Source of the DNA: a virus
DNA length: 24,621 bases
Virus record (IMG/VR): IMGVR_UViG_3300046471_000044
Span: 1 to 24,621 of that record
Direction: 5' to 3' (one strand)
Part shown: piece after piece, positions 8,103 to 13,632 of the stretch
Layout: the number at the start of each line of letters is the position of its first letter
How positions within the stretch are numbered: position 1 is the stretch's first letter
The notes under the pieces: model-generated
The model's database searches: none
What the model was told of the DNA's origin: nothing
Seen by the model: only the letters and a program-made list of their open reading frames with translations
Position numbers and translations under genes: made by a program

Positions 8103-8651
8103 TCACCCTAAAAAAATTTGGGCGGACTGCATGCGTGCGAGGCGTCGACCTGTTTGCCATTCGATGATCGTTAGGCCGCCCTTGCTTGAGTTGCATCGCC
8201 TGCATGCCGGTGTGAGGTTGCCCTCATGGTTGGTGCCGCCTCGTACCAGTGGGATCACGTGGTCGATGGTGTCTGCCGGTTGATCGCAGTACGTACACGT
8301 TGTGTGTTGTGTCTTCCACCGATTGAGCATGCGCGCTCTCGCCTTGTTGCTCATGCCTGGTGCGTCACGCTCGCGGTGCCCGCGCACCACACGGTTGTCG
8401 TCTGCCGCACGGATCATGCGGCGTGCACCGTCAGCACGTGCGAAGCAGGTGAGACTGCAGTACTTGTAGCCCGTGCGTACACGCTTGAACTGTTTGTCGC
8501 AGTGTGCGCATGTCATGGTGTGCAGCTCGCGTACGGTGGGTCGCGCTCGTCTGCACGGGTGGCATCTAGCTTGACCTGCGGGTAGCGAGGTGGAGCCACG
8601 CCACATGAGTTCACCGCACTGGGAGCATGGCATGTCTTTGCGACGGGGCAT
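8103..8651 (-). CDS. HNH endonuclease next to terminase
   Basis: 182 aa. Two or more Cys pairs in the N-terminal half (C9/C12, C30/C33, C48/C51, C65/C69) suggest zinc-binding modules. The HNH domain is C-terminal: C119/C122, then D130-H131 in IDHVIPLVRGG, N145 in GNLTP, C150/C153 and N154. This is the form of HNH proteins that act with the terminase in DNA packaging of HK97-like cos phages, although a homing endonuclease role is also possible. SD AGGAGG overlaps the stop of the upstream HNH gene. The C-terminus runs through a seven-T stretch just before the stop. Confidence 0.85.
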   Translation of the reverse strand: MPRRKDMPCSQCGELMWRGSTSLPAGQARCHPCRRARPTVRELHTMTCAHCDKQFKRVRTGYKYCSLTCFARADGARRMIRAADDNRVVRGHRERDAPGMSNKARARMLNRWKTQHTTCTYCDQPADTIDHVIPLVRGGTNHEGNLTPACRRCNSSKGGLTIIEWQTGRRLARMQSAQIFLG

Positions 8652-8660
8652 CGTTGCCTC

Positions 8661-8954
8661 CTACCAGTTGGGGTCATGCCACCTGTGTGGTGGTGTGGCT
8701 CCCTTGCGTTTGGCGTTGGTGCGGCGTGCTCCGTCGCCCATGTTGCAGGCGGGGCATTCGGGTGCGAGGTTGGCGGGGTCTTCTGCTGGTCCGCCGTCTT
8801 CGAGTGCGATGATGTGGCCGATGGTCACTGAGTGTGGGTGCGGCCATGTGAGTGTGGGGTCTAGCCATTTGCCGCAGCGCCAGCAGTTGGTTGCGTTGGC
8901 TTTGATTTGTTTCTTGAGGCGTTCCCAGGGGCGACCGGTTCGACCGTGAGTCAT
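8661..8954 (-). CDS. Second small HNH endonuclease
   Basis: 97 aa. The whole protein is the HNH unit: C24/C27 (NCWRCGKWLD), G46-H47 in VTIGHIIALEDGG (Gly replaces the usual Asp before His), N62 in ANLAPEC, C67/C70 and N71 in ACNMGDG, then a basic tail NAKRKGATPP. Its ATG overlaps the stop of the hydrolase-like gene (ATGA) and its stop runs into the SD of the next HNH gene. Two consecutive HNH genes before the terminases are unusual but known; one may be the packaging partner and the other a homing enzyme. Confidence 0.85.
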   Translation of the reverse strand: MTHGRTGRPWERLKKQIKANATNCWRCGKWLDPTLTWPHPHSVTIGHIIALEDGGPAEDPANLAPECPACNMGDGARRTNAKRKGATPPHRWHDPNW

Positions 8955-9442
8955 GGCTTGTCGACCCAGTTGAAGTCGTAGAACACTTGCCCGATGTCAC
9001 CGGGTACGACAGCACCTGGTGGTCTGTGATCCCGGAACAGGTGTACGCCGGCGTGTTGGTATGCGCTGTCTGCGAGCTGGCTGCAGATCATGGTGTGTTG
9101 GTCGCTGATGATACGTTCGAGCCAACGGGGTGTTGCCCATCTGGTGAGGCGTGATACGCCGATCCAGAGGTAGGTGAGGACACCGTATGGGACTCCGACT
9201 TCTGCGAGCGCGTAGGCAATGATCTTGGCCTGTTGGCGGTCGGTTAGTGGGAAGTCGCTCCATGCCACATTGGTGAAGTGCGTGACGGGCAGTATCGCAA
9301 CGCCGGTTGTCTCTGCGCTGACTACGTTGTGTTCTGACACGCGCACGATCACATGGTTGAAGTCGGAGTGGGTGACTATGCGGATTAAACATGAGCTGAG
9401 CCCTGTGGTGCGTACGAGACCGATTTGGGCCAGCTCGTCCAT
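8951..9442 (-). CDS. Permuted NlpC/P60-like (YiiX/C92-type) cysteine hydrolase
   Basis: 163 aa. The order of catalytic residues is reversed relative to normal papain-like enzymes: H30 (HSDFNHVIVRV) and E44 come first and C120 (MICSQLADSAYQHAG) comes late, as in the circularly permuted NlpC/P60 group. The segment GVPYGVLTYLWIG and the C-terminal VPGDIGQVFYD also fit. Members of the group cut amide or lipid-amide bonds, so a role on cell wall or membrane lipids is possible. No signal peptide is visible. The gene sits between HNH genes directly before the terminases, an odd place for a lysis enzyme. The substrate cannot be told from sequence. Confidence 0.7.
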   Translation of the reverse strand: MDELAQIGLVRTTGLSSCLIRIVTHSDFNHVIVRVSEHNVVSAETTGVAILPVTHFTNVAWSDFPLTDRQQAKIIAYALAEVGVPYGVLTYLWIGVSRLTRWATPRWLERIISDQHTMICSQLADSAYQHAGVHLFRDHRPPGAVVPGDIGQVFYDFNWVDKP

Positions 9443-9443
9443 G

Positions 9444-9916
9444 TCACTCTTCTCGTTTGGCCTGGTATCGCTTCCGCATGTATTCGCGCATGTAATCTCG
9501 GCGTTGTTCGCGGAGACAGATCAGACACCCTCGCGGTTTGCCCTTAGACATGGCGATGTCGGTGATCGTGAGCACATGGCCCGCGGCACACTCTTTACCT
9601 GGTTCGTACATGTGGATGACTCGGTTGCCGCGTAGGATGTTCTCGTGATTGGTGACGGGTTCGAGGTGGTCCGGGTTCACGCACGCGGGTGTGCGGCACA
9701 GATGATCGAGCACTAGGCCTTCGGGGATCGCGCCCTTCGCGAGCACGTAGGCTACGCGGTGTGCTCGGTAGGTTTCGCTTAGTGATGCCGATGTTTCCGT
9801 ACCCGCCATGGTCCAGCGCTCCGGTCCACATCCAGCAGTCACCGGACTTATCTATACGGGATTCGAATCGGGTCGAGCTGCTCGGCAGTCAATGCGGGGA
9901 TGGGCAATGCGTACAT
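9444..9916 (-). pseudogene. HNH endonuclease broken by two single-base frameshifts
   Basis: A perfect AGGAG lies seven bases before ATG 9916, which begins MYALPIPALTAEQLD and then runs into a TAA after 22 codons. Dropping one C from the CCC at 9870-9872 moves to a frame reading RFESRIDKSGDCWMWTGALD, and dropping one A from the AAA (TTT on the plus strand, 9773-9775) moves to the third frame: TYRAHRVAYVLAKGAIPEG, LVLDHLCRTPACVNPDHLEP and a basic C-terminus. Joined, this is a full homing-type HNH enzyme (HNH_3 type) with the N-terminal WTG..GYG motif, DH and N..H motifs. Only the last frame is long enough to be called as a 132-aa gene, and it has no good start. Either a decaying mobile gene or sequence errors. 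Confidence 0.85.
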
Positions 9917-9938
9917 GTTTGTTCTCCTGAGGAATGCG

Positions 9939-9969
9939 AAAGCCCCAACGCTCAGGACGTTGGGGCTTT
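9939..9969 (-). terminator. Strong bidirectional hairpin at the head of the late operon
   Basis: A perfect 12-bp stem (AAAGCCCCAACG with CGTTGGGGCTTT) and a 7-base loop. The T tract is short on both strands (TTTC). On the minus strand it is followed by GCATTCCT and the SD of the HNH gene, the same order as before the capsid gene. Confidence 0.7.
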
Positions 9970-9979
9970 CTATCGCGGG

Positions 9980-10008
9980 TAATTAGTCCGCGAGTTCTAT
10001 CGGGTTAA
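9980..10008 (-). promoter_or_regulatory. Candidate late promoter between two hairpins
   Basis: On the minus strand TTAACC (10003-10008) and TAATTA (9980-9985) are 17 bases apart. A short inverted repeat CGCGG/CCGCG (9974-9978, 9988-9992) brackets the -10-like box. The place, after the terminator of the middle operon and before the late genes, is right for a late promoter, but the boxes are weak. Confidence 0.35.
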
Positions 10009-10013
10009 ACAGA

Positions 10014-10048
10014 ACAGCGCTCAACCGTGAGGCTGAGCGCTTTCTGTT
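10014..10048 (-). terminator. Terminator of the middle operon
   Basis: Stem AGCGCTCA/TGAGCGCT (10016-10023 with 10034-10041), extended inside by CC/GG across one mismatch, GTGA-type loop. On the minus strand it is followed by GTTCTGTTT. It begins immediately after the TAA of the 87-aa gene, so it ends that operon. Confidence 0.7.
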
Positions 10049-10310
10049 AGCTGTAGTCGTGATCTTCTGGGGCCACGCGCATGCGTTGAATCATCTCGAG
10101 CGTGATGTCTGGTCGTCCTCCGCGGTGGTGGCGGGCGAGCCAACTGTCGATGTCGTTGGCGGCTTGTGTCTCGGTGGAGTAGGTGCAGATCGTGACGCGC
10201 TTACCTGTTGCGGTGTCGATGATCTTGAACCGTGGTGCTAGCAACCGTTCGATTCGGTCTGCTGCTTCTGTCAACTGGTGCAGATCATGCACGTGTTCGT
10301 TTGCGTCCAA
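10047..10310 (-). CDS. Small hypothetical protein
   Basis: 87 aa from a TTG start at 10310, chosen because GGAGG lies seven bases upstream. Charged and mainly helical; the middle reads FKIIDTATGKRVTICTYST and then NDIDSWLARHHRGG, which could be a small alpha/beta fold. No recognised domain. Last gene of the middle operon, followed at once by a terminator. A 47-base gap separates it from the gene upstream. Confidence 0.65.
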   Translation of the reverse strand: MDANEHVHDLHQLTEAADRIERLLAPRFKIIDTATGKRVTICTYSTETQAANDIDSWLARHHRGGRPDITLEMIQRMRVAPEDHDYS

Positions 10311-10357
10311 ACCATGACCTCCATGTGAGGATGCGCCAATACCGTTTGAACGTCAGG

Positions 10358-10615
10358 TCAGTCAACGGCGTCGTAGGTTGCTTCGAAGATGTCGGGCTTG
10401 CACGTGTAAAACTCGCCCTGCACTCCCTGGATGGCGTAGTCGCCAACGGAGACGCGCATAAGGCCCTCGGGCGTGACGATGTGGAACAGTGGGTCGAGGT
10501 TCCCCAGCCGCGCCTCACCTCCCGCGGCGATGATCCATCTGATGATCACGTCGCGGTTGGTTCCATCGAAAGCAACGGCTTCGATCTCAACGGGCTTCTT
10601 GCGGTACTTGCTCAT
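10358..10615 (-). CDS. Small actinophage protein (YRKKPVEIEA type)
   Basis: 85 aa beginning MSKYRKKPVEIEAVAFDGTN. A GGGAGAAG precedes the ATG, which overlaps the previous stop as ATGA; the longer frame upstream is an artefact. The family, marked by 'YRKKPV.vEAv.f.g' at the start and a C-terminal segment like VSVGDYAIQGVQGEFYTCKP and then IFEATYDAVD, is very common in phages but has no known function. It is probably a small beta-rich protein. It may bind a ligand or another phage protein; nothing in the sequence decides this. Confidence 0.8.
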   Translation of the reverse strand: MSKYRKKPVEIEAVAFDGTNRDVIIRWIIAAGGEARLGNLDPLFHIVTPEGLMRVSVGDYAIQGVQGEFYTCKPDIFEATYDAVD

Positions 10616-10728
10616 GGTCGCTTCTCCCGGTCTTTGTTTTCGCAGTCTCGAGCCATTGACGGCACCACGTACGCTTGCCCGCACACTTGACATTGCCACC
10701 GGTCTAGGTTGTCCACGTTGGCGCTCAT
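10612..10728 (-). CDS. Tiny zinc-finger-like protein
   Basis: 38 aa: MSANVDNLDRWQCQVCGQAY and a short charged remainder with a further Cys. The CxxC (C13, C16) and later C29 may hold a metal, but a full Cys4 site is not present. Both ends overlap neighbours as ATGA, which is the main reason to accept it. No strong SD. Function unknown. Confidence 0.65.
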   Translation of the reverse strand: MSANVDNLDRWQCQVCGQAYVVPSMARDCENKDREKRP

Positions 10729-10988
10729 AGTGGTGTCCACATGCAGTTGGTTCGGTCGTGGAGGATGGTAACACCTTGCCCACATTTCACTTGACCGCCG
10801 CCGATGATGTAGCGAATCCAGCCGGCGCACACTTTTTGGGTGAATCCGCACGGGTAGAGGAGGTCGTATTCGGCGTCACTGTTGTTATGGCGTTGAGTGT
10901 CTTTGCCGTGGAGGTGGTGCTCGCATTTGGGTGCGAATTCGTCTTCTAGGTCGGTGAGTTCGTCAACGTCTGGTTCTGCGAGCAACAT
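10725..10988 (-). CDS. Small Cys/His-rich protein, paralogue of the gene at 23377
   Basis: 87 aa. Opens with LLAEPDVDELTDLEDEF, then C22, H24, H25 and H27, and further Cys at about 47, 54, 69 and 82. The Asp/Glu-rich start with DVDEL and the later Cys/His pattern match the protein at 23377-23643, so the phage carries two diverged copies. A metal-binding role is likely; the fold is unknown. ATG follows directly on the TAA of the DUF7455-like gene (TAAATG). Confidence 0.7.
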   Translation of the reverse strand: MLLAEPDVDELTDLEDEFAPKCEHHLHGKDTQRHNNSDAEYDLLYPCGFTQKVCAGWIRYIIGGGQVKCGQGVTILHDRTNCMWTPL

Positions 10989-11249
10989 TTAGGCGCTCGC
11001 ATCCAGTTTCACGTCTAACTGCCAACGCTCATCGAACTCGATGGTGTGTGCGAACCTGTCGCGGTGTTGTGCGCCGTGGTGGCCGCAGAACAACCATTCG
11101 CTGTAGTCGTCTTCAACGAAACGGAAGTACGCTCGTGCGCCGCATTGGTCACACCTGTGTAGGTTGGTGATGGTGGGCGTGCGTTCGGGCGTGATTGCTG
11201 CTGGTTCTTTTGGTACAGGCCTGTACGGGGTTGCCGTTGCGCCGGTCAT
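10989..11249 (-). CDS. DUF7455-like zinc protein
   Basis: 86 aa. The N-terminal third is Pro/Thr-rich and probably disordered (MTGATATPYRPVPKEPAAIT). The rest has the DUF7455 pattern RCDQCGARAYFRFVEDD, then LFCGHHGAQHRDRF: CxxC plus CxHH, a small zinc ribbon. This domain is common in actinobacteria and their phages; no function is established. ATG 11249 overlaps the previous stop (ATGA); the 147-aa frame upstream is an artefact. Confidence 0.78.
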   Translation of the reverse strand: MTGATATPYRPVPKEPAAITPERTPTITNLHRCDQCGARAYFRFVEDDYSEWLFCGHHGAQHRDRFAHTIEFDERWQLDVKLDASA

Positions 11250-11467
11250 GAGAGGACATCCCATGGGTTGGGCAGAACGCGGTGTGTTCGCTTCGACCAG
11301 AATCGTTCCGCTACCAGCCATCGTCCGGCGACTAGCGGGAAGTCTGTGTTCGCCCATTGGATGACGGGTGCGATGGGGTCTGCGAAAGGCAAGTTGGCGT
11401 TGATTTCGCGTACCTGTTGCAGTTCGCCCCATTGTGGTCCGAATGTTGCGGCGAGTTTGTCGGCCAT
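11246..11467 (-). CDS. Small hypothetical protein
   Basis: 73 aa from ATG 11467 with GAGG seven bases upstream. Contains LAATFGPQWGELQQVREINA and a Trp-rich second half (VIQWANTDFPLVAGRWLVAE) with a basic C-terminus. Not recognised. Overlaps the DUF7455-like gene by ATGA and follows the 42-aa gene by 9 bases. Confidence 0.68.
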   Translation of the reverse strand: MADKLAATFGPQWGELQQVREINANLPFADPIAPVIQWANTDFPLVAGRWLVAERFWSKRTHRVLPNPWDVLS

Positions 11468-11476
11468 GGTGCTACC

Positions 11477-11605
11477 TCACTTAAGGTGGGAGGTTTCCGA
11501 TTCGATGATCTTTTCGAGGATGCGTTTACCGGTAGGTGTGATCTCGTCTGGGTAGATGAGTTTCAACGCGGCGGTGAGACGTAGCAGAAGGTTCGCGTCG
11601 GTCAT
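11477..11605 (-). CDS. Tiny helical protein
   Basis: 42 aa: MTDANLLLRLTAALKLIYPD and then EITPTGKRILEKIIESE. ATG overlaps the stop of the DUF4406/DUF5664 gene (ATGA). Alternating hydrophobic and charged residues suggest two short helices. Not recognised. Accepted for the overlap, for G/C-ending codons and for the fit into the gap between two sure genes. Confidence 0.65.
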   Translation of the reverse strand: MTDANLLLRLTAALKLIYPDEITPTGKRILEKIIESETSHLK

Positions 11606-12390
11606 GACGTTTGCTTCGTTTGCAGTTGGGCGATGTCGGATGAGTTGTAACGGTCGTCGTTGCCTAGTCCGCGTTCGTGGAACGAGATCAACGCCAATCC
11701 CTGCCAGACGGCGTGTGCGAGGTTGAGGAGACCGGATTCTTCGTCGTAGTCGTCACCGTTCAACGCGTCTAACGTGTGGCGGAAGAGGGCGTCGTAAGCC
11801 AAAGACCAGTCGAACCCTTTGAGGTAGTTCAATCGGTCGTACTTTTCCGCACCGAACCCGGCAACCTCAGCTACACGCTTCAACGCGAGCGGGTCAAGTG
11901 CTGACACTTGGGTGCGTTTCTTACCCTTCATGCCGCCGGTGGATGAGGTGGTGCGCACCTCGGAGGAGGCCTTCTCCACCGCAACTCTTCGCTGATACTC
12001 GGTCTCAGACTCCAACGAGGTATCGACGGACGCGTTCTGGTAGATGATTTCTTTACCCAACGCTTTCGCTAACCCAATTTCGGCGGTGGCGCCTTTCGAG
12101 TTCTCCCACCCATCCAACATGTAGATGGCATCACACTTCGCAACCTGGTTGAGGTCCCACAGCAACGTGGCGGTCAGGTCAAAATCTTCGGAAGCTGCGT
12201 ACGTCATGAGGTCACCCTCAGCGCCCTCAAAATACGAACTCACCGAACCTGTGTCAAGGTCATGTTGGGCCGGGTTGACAACATCCCAACCCCCGATCGT
12301 CAAGGCCTTCGCGGCCTGGAAGAATTCAGGGAAGTTGAAGTTAGGCAAATTTGTCATCGGACCGGCTATGTAAATGCGCTTCTGGGTCAT
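11602..12390 (-). CDS. DUF4406 / DUF5664 (dATP/dGTP diphosphohydrolase-like) fusion
   Basis: 262 aa with two enzyme-like domains. Residues 1 to about 120 are DUF4406, a relative of nucleoside 2-deoxyribosyltransferases: KRIYIAGPMTNLPNFNFPEF at the start and a likely catalytic E104 in SKGATAEIGLAKALGKEIIY. Residues about 155 to 240 are the DUF5664 type (annotated as dATP/dGTP diphosphohydrolase, N-terminal): GFGAEKYDRLNYLKGFDW, RHTLDAL, DEESGLLNLAHAVW. A Ser/Thr-rich linker joins them. A role in changing the nucleotide pool or removing particular nucleotides is likely. SD AGGAG lies eight bases before ATG; the SD can pair with an upstream ACTCC (12398-12414). First gene of the middle operon. 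Confidence 0.82.
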   Translation of the reverse strand: MTQKRIYIAGPMTNLPNFNFPEFFQAAKALTIGGWDVVNPAQHDLDTGSVSSYFEGAEGDLMTYAASEDFDLTATLLWDLNQVAKCDAIYMLDGWENSKGATAEIGLAKALGKEIIYQNASVDTSLESETEYQRRVAVEKASSEVRTTSSTGGMKGKKRTQVSALDPLALKRVAEVAGFGAEKYDRLNYLKGFDWSLAYDALFRHTLDALNGDDYDEESGLLNLAHAVWQGLALISFHERGLGNDDRYNSSDIAQLQTKQTS

Positions 12391-12397
12391 GGTGCTT

Positions 12398-12414
12398 ACT
12401 CCTAGTGTGGGAGT
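12398..12414 (-). promoter_or_regulatory. Small hairpin that covers an SD
   Basis: On the minus strand ACTCC and GGAGT (12410-12414 and 12398-12402) can pair across a 7-base loop; the 3' arm is the AGGAG of the DUF4406/DUF5664 gene. It may limit its translation. Stem of only five pairs, so weak. Confidence 0.35.
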
Positions 12415-12435
12415 GATCAGAACCGTTTTCAGTTG

Positions 12436-12441
12436 TATGTT
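12436..12441 (+). promoter_or_regulatory. TATGTT -10 box of a leaderless-type promoter
   Basis: TATGTT lies six bases before ATG 12448, the spacing at which actinobacterial leaderless transcripts begin at the start codon. No clear -35 and no SD are seen. Confidence 0.4.
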
Positions 12442-12447
12442 TGTTAG

Positions 12448-12582
12448 ATGGCGGATGACGTGTGGGCGATGGTCGGGGAAATGTTCAACCTCGACCCGTT
12501 CACCCTGTTACGTCTCCGTAGGGAGTGGGAACGCGGCGACGCACTCTACGTTGTGGGTGTGCTCAGAGGAGCCGCCAGCTAG
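12448..12582 (+). CDS. Opposite-strand 44-aa gene
   Basis: The only plausible gene on the plus strand: 44 aa, MADDVWAMVGEMFNLDPFTL and then LRLRREWERGDALYVVGVLR. Codons end mostly in G or C, amino acids are well mixed and the composition looks like a small soluble helical protein. No SD, but a -10 box is at the right distance for leaderless expression. A hairpin (AGCGCG, 5-base loop, CGCGCT, 12584-12600) follows the stop. The minus strand here carries no reading frame that fits the operon. Not recognised; it could be a regulator or lysogeny-expressed gene. Confidence 0.55.
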   Translation: MADDVWAMVGEMFNLDPFTLLRLRREWERGDALYVVGVLRGAAS

Positions 12583-12583
12583 T

Positions 12584-12600
12584 AGCGCGAATGCCGCGCT
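12584..12600 (+). terminator. Short hairpin after the opposite-strand gene
   Basis: AGCGCG and CGCGCT with AATGC loop, two bases after the stop. No T tract on the plus strand, so a weak terminator at most. A second small hairpin (GGCCG/CGGCC, 12610-12628) follows the minus-strand gene that ends at 12634. Confidence 0.35.
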
Positions 12601-12633
12601 CCCACTACACCAAGGCCGACCGTCAGCGGCCGC

Positions 12634-12918
12634 CTATTCGTCGGCCCCGAACACGGCATCACGGGCGCGTTTAGTAACCCGGATAAGTTTCTGAACCTCA
12701 GACCGTTCAAGCGGGTCAGTGTAGAAAATCCCCCGCCGTTGCGGGGCCCCACCGGTGGCAATTCCGGCGAGATACCCAGTCATCTGTTCAACATCGAACT
12801 CGAACCCCAACTGCACATAATCCGCACCAGTAGGGCCACCCCAATGGATGCTTGACTCGACACCCTTACCGCGGGAGCCTCGCTCATCGCGGGCGAAATT
12901 GATCACTTCTTTAGGCAT
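12634..12918 (-). CDS. Hypothetical protein
   Basis: 94 aa from ATG 12918, GGGG-type SD (AAAGGGG) upstream. N-terminus PKEVINFARDERGSRGKGVE then SIHWGGPTGADYVQLGFEFD, and a C-terminal helix ERSEVQKLIRVTKRARDAVF. No recognised family. It stands alone between a long non-coding stretch and the opposite-strand gene. Confidence 0.65.
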   Translation of the reverse strand: MPKEVINFARDERGSRGKGVESSIHWGGPTGADYVQLGFEFDVEQMTGYLAGIATGGAPQRRGIFYTDPLERSEVQKLIRVTKRARDAVFGADE

Positions 12919-13186
12919 TGTTGCCCCTTTCGCTTAGCCGCATCGCGCGGCCTAACCTCCCATCGCGGGAGGAAGCCATAAAACGTCGGCAAGATTATGC
13001 ACTCAACGCATCAGTCGTAAGGTGCCGGGGTGGGGCTCGTGCTACCGTCCGGAAGACTGCCCCACCCCGCGCTGTTCAGTTTTCAGTTGACCCCACGGCC
13101 TGAGTCCAGGGATCATTCGCGGCAATCGACGCCGCTATTCAACCGACATGAACGCCGAGGCGTTAGCCGGGAGTATTGACCCATGC
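12919..13186. other. Non-coding, strongly structured interval
   Basis: No minus-strand gene with a start and SD. Stable stems are visible: CCTCCC-ATCGC-GGGAGG (12955-12973 area) and a 10-bp GGGGTGGGGC/GCCCCACCCC pair (13027-13036 with 13059-13068) that encloses 22 bases; the plus strand continues with GTTCAGTTTTCAG. This may be a terminator, an untranslated leader or a small RNA. Confidence 0.4.
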
Positions 13187-13258
13187 AGGAGGCGGCAGGA
13201 CTCGAACCTGCGTAACAACGCGACAACGCGTTGTGCCTTTCCTCTCAGCCACACCTCA
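13187..13258 (-). tRNA. tRNA-like element, anticodon unclear (possibly degenerate)
   Basis: Read on the minus strand: a perfect T-arm (GCAGG, loop TTCGAGT, CCTGC), a 7-nt acceptor strand CGCCTCC that pairs with TGAGGTG except at position 1 (with one G-T pair), T8 and G9, a 3-bp D-stem GCT/GGC with a GAGAGGAAA loop. No CCA follows (GCA). The anticodon arm is odd: CAACGCG-TTGT-CGCGTTG is a perfect palindrome-like stem, so the loop can be 4, 6 or 8 bases but not the normal 7. The specificity cannot be read. It may be a relict, a tRNA with an expanded loop, or a tRNA mimic. Confidence 0.55.
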
Positions 13259-13464
13259 CTGCACGGGAGAGAAAGCCCACGACTTACAGAGCCGCCACGT
13301 CAATGGCATCACTCACGCACGGGTTGTCGGCCTAGGTACGGGCTGTTACCGACATGGTTAGACCACGGAGTTGACGCTCCGGCCACGAAGTTATGCGCGA
13401 ATGTCAGGCCGCGACCAGTGCGACACCTGCACCCACTTCCGGAATCACCGCAATGACCCGACAA
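13259..13464. other. Non-coding interval beside the tRNA-like element
   Basis: No gene found on either strand. TGTCGG (13324-13329) and CCGACA (13349-13354) with inner GGTA/TACC pairs could form a cruciform or RNA stem. Downstream of the 55-aa gene, so it may be its 3' untranslated region. Confidence 0.35.
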
Positions 13465-13632
13465 CTAACACGTAACGTAAGGAATCGGATACGGCCGATA
13501 GACCTGCGTCGGGTACGGTGCGATCCAAGTTGGCGCGGGAAGCACGTACGGCACCTTGGGTGTTGAGGCGTTCTGTAGACGCACAATGGCTGCAGCAATA
13601 CGCTCAACATCTTCGTCGCTTAGCTTGCTCAT
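13465..13632 (-). CDS. Tiny Pro/Tyr-rich protein
   Basis: 55 aa: MSKLSDEDVERIAAAIVRLQ, then a tail with repeated Pro-Tyr (PYVLPAPTWIAPYPTQVYRP). GGGAG lies before the ATG, which overlaps the stop of the previous tiny gene (ATGA). The helical N-terminus and disordered Pro/Tyr tail could bind another protein. Not recognised. Confidence 0.72.
   Translation of the reverse strand: MSKLSDEDVERIAAAIVRLQNASTPKVPYVLPAPTWIAPYPTQVYRPYPIPYVTC

Noticed and set aside
7206-8111. Plus-strand ORF of 301 aa over both terminase genes
   Set aside because: Antisense to two well-supported genes and Ser/Arg-rich.
8674-9015. Minus-strand ORF of 113 aa overlapping the second HNH gene
   Set aside because: Different frame from the HNH motifs, His/Arg/Thr-rich and no SD.
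12374-12694. Plus-strand ORF of 106 aa around the opposite-strand gene
   Set aside because: Different frame from the 44-aa frame, Cys/Ser/Arg-rich and without promoter or SD.
13187-13258. Calling the tRNA-like element an ordinary Asn (GTT) tRNA
   Set aside because: A GTT is present in the loop region, but no 7-base loop with U33 can be drawn, so the identity is not supported.
13404-13610. Minus-strand ORF of 68 aa near the 55-aa gene
   Set aside because: Runs through the 55-aa gene in another frame; the latter has SD, ATGA coupling and better composition.
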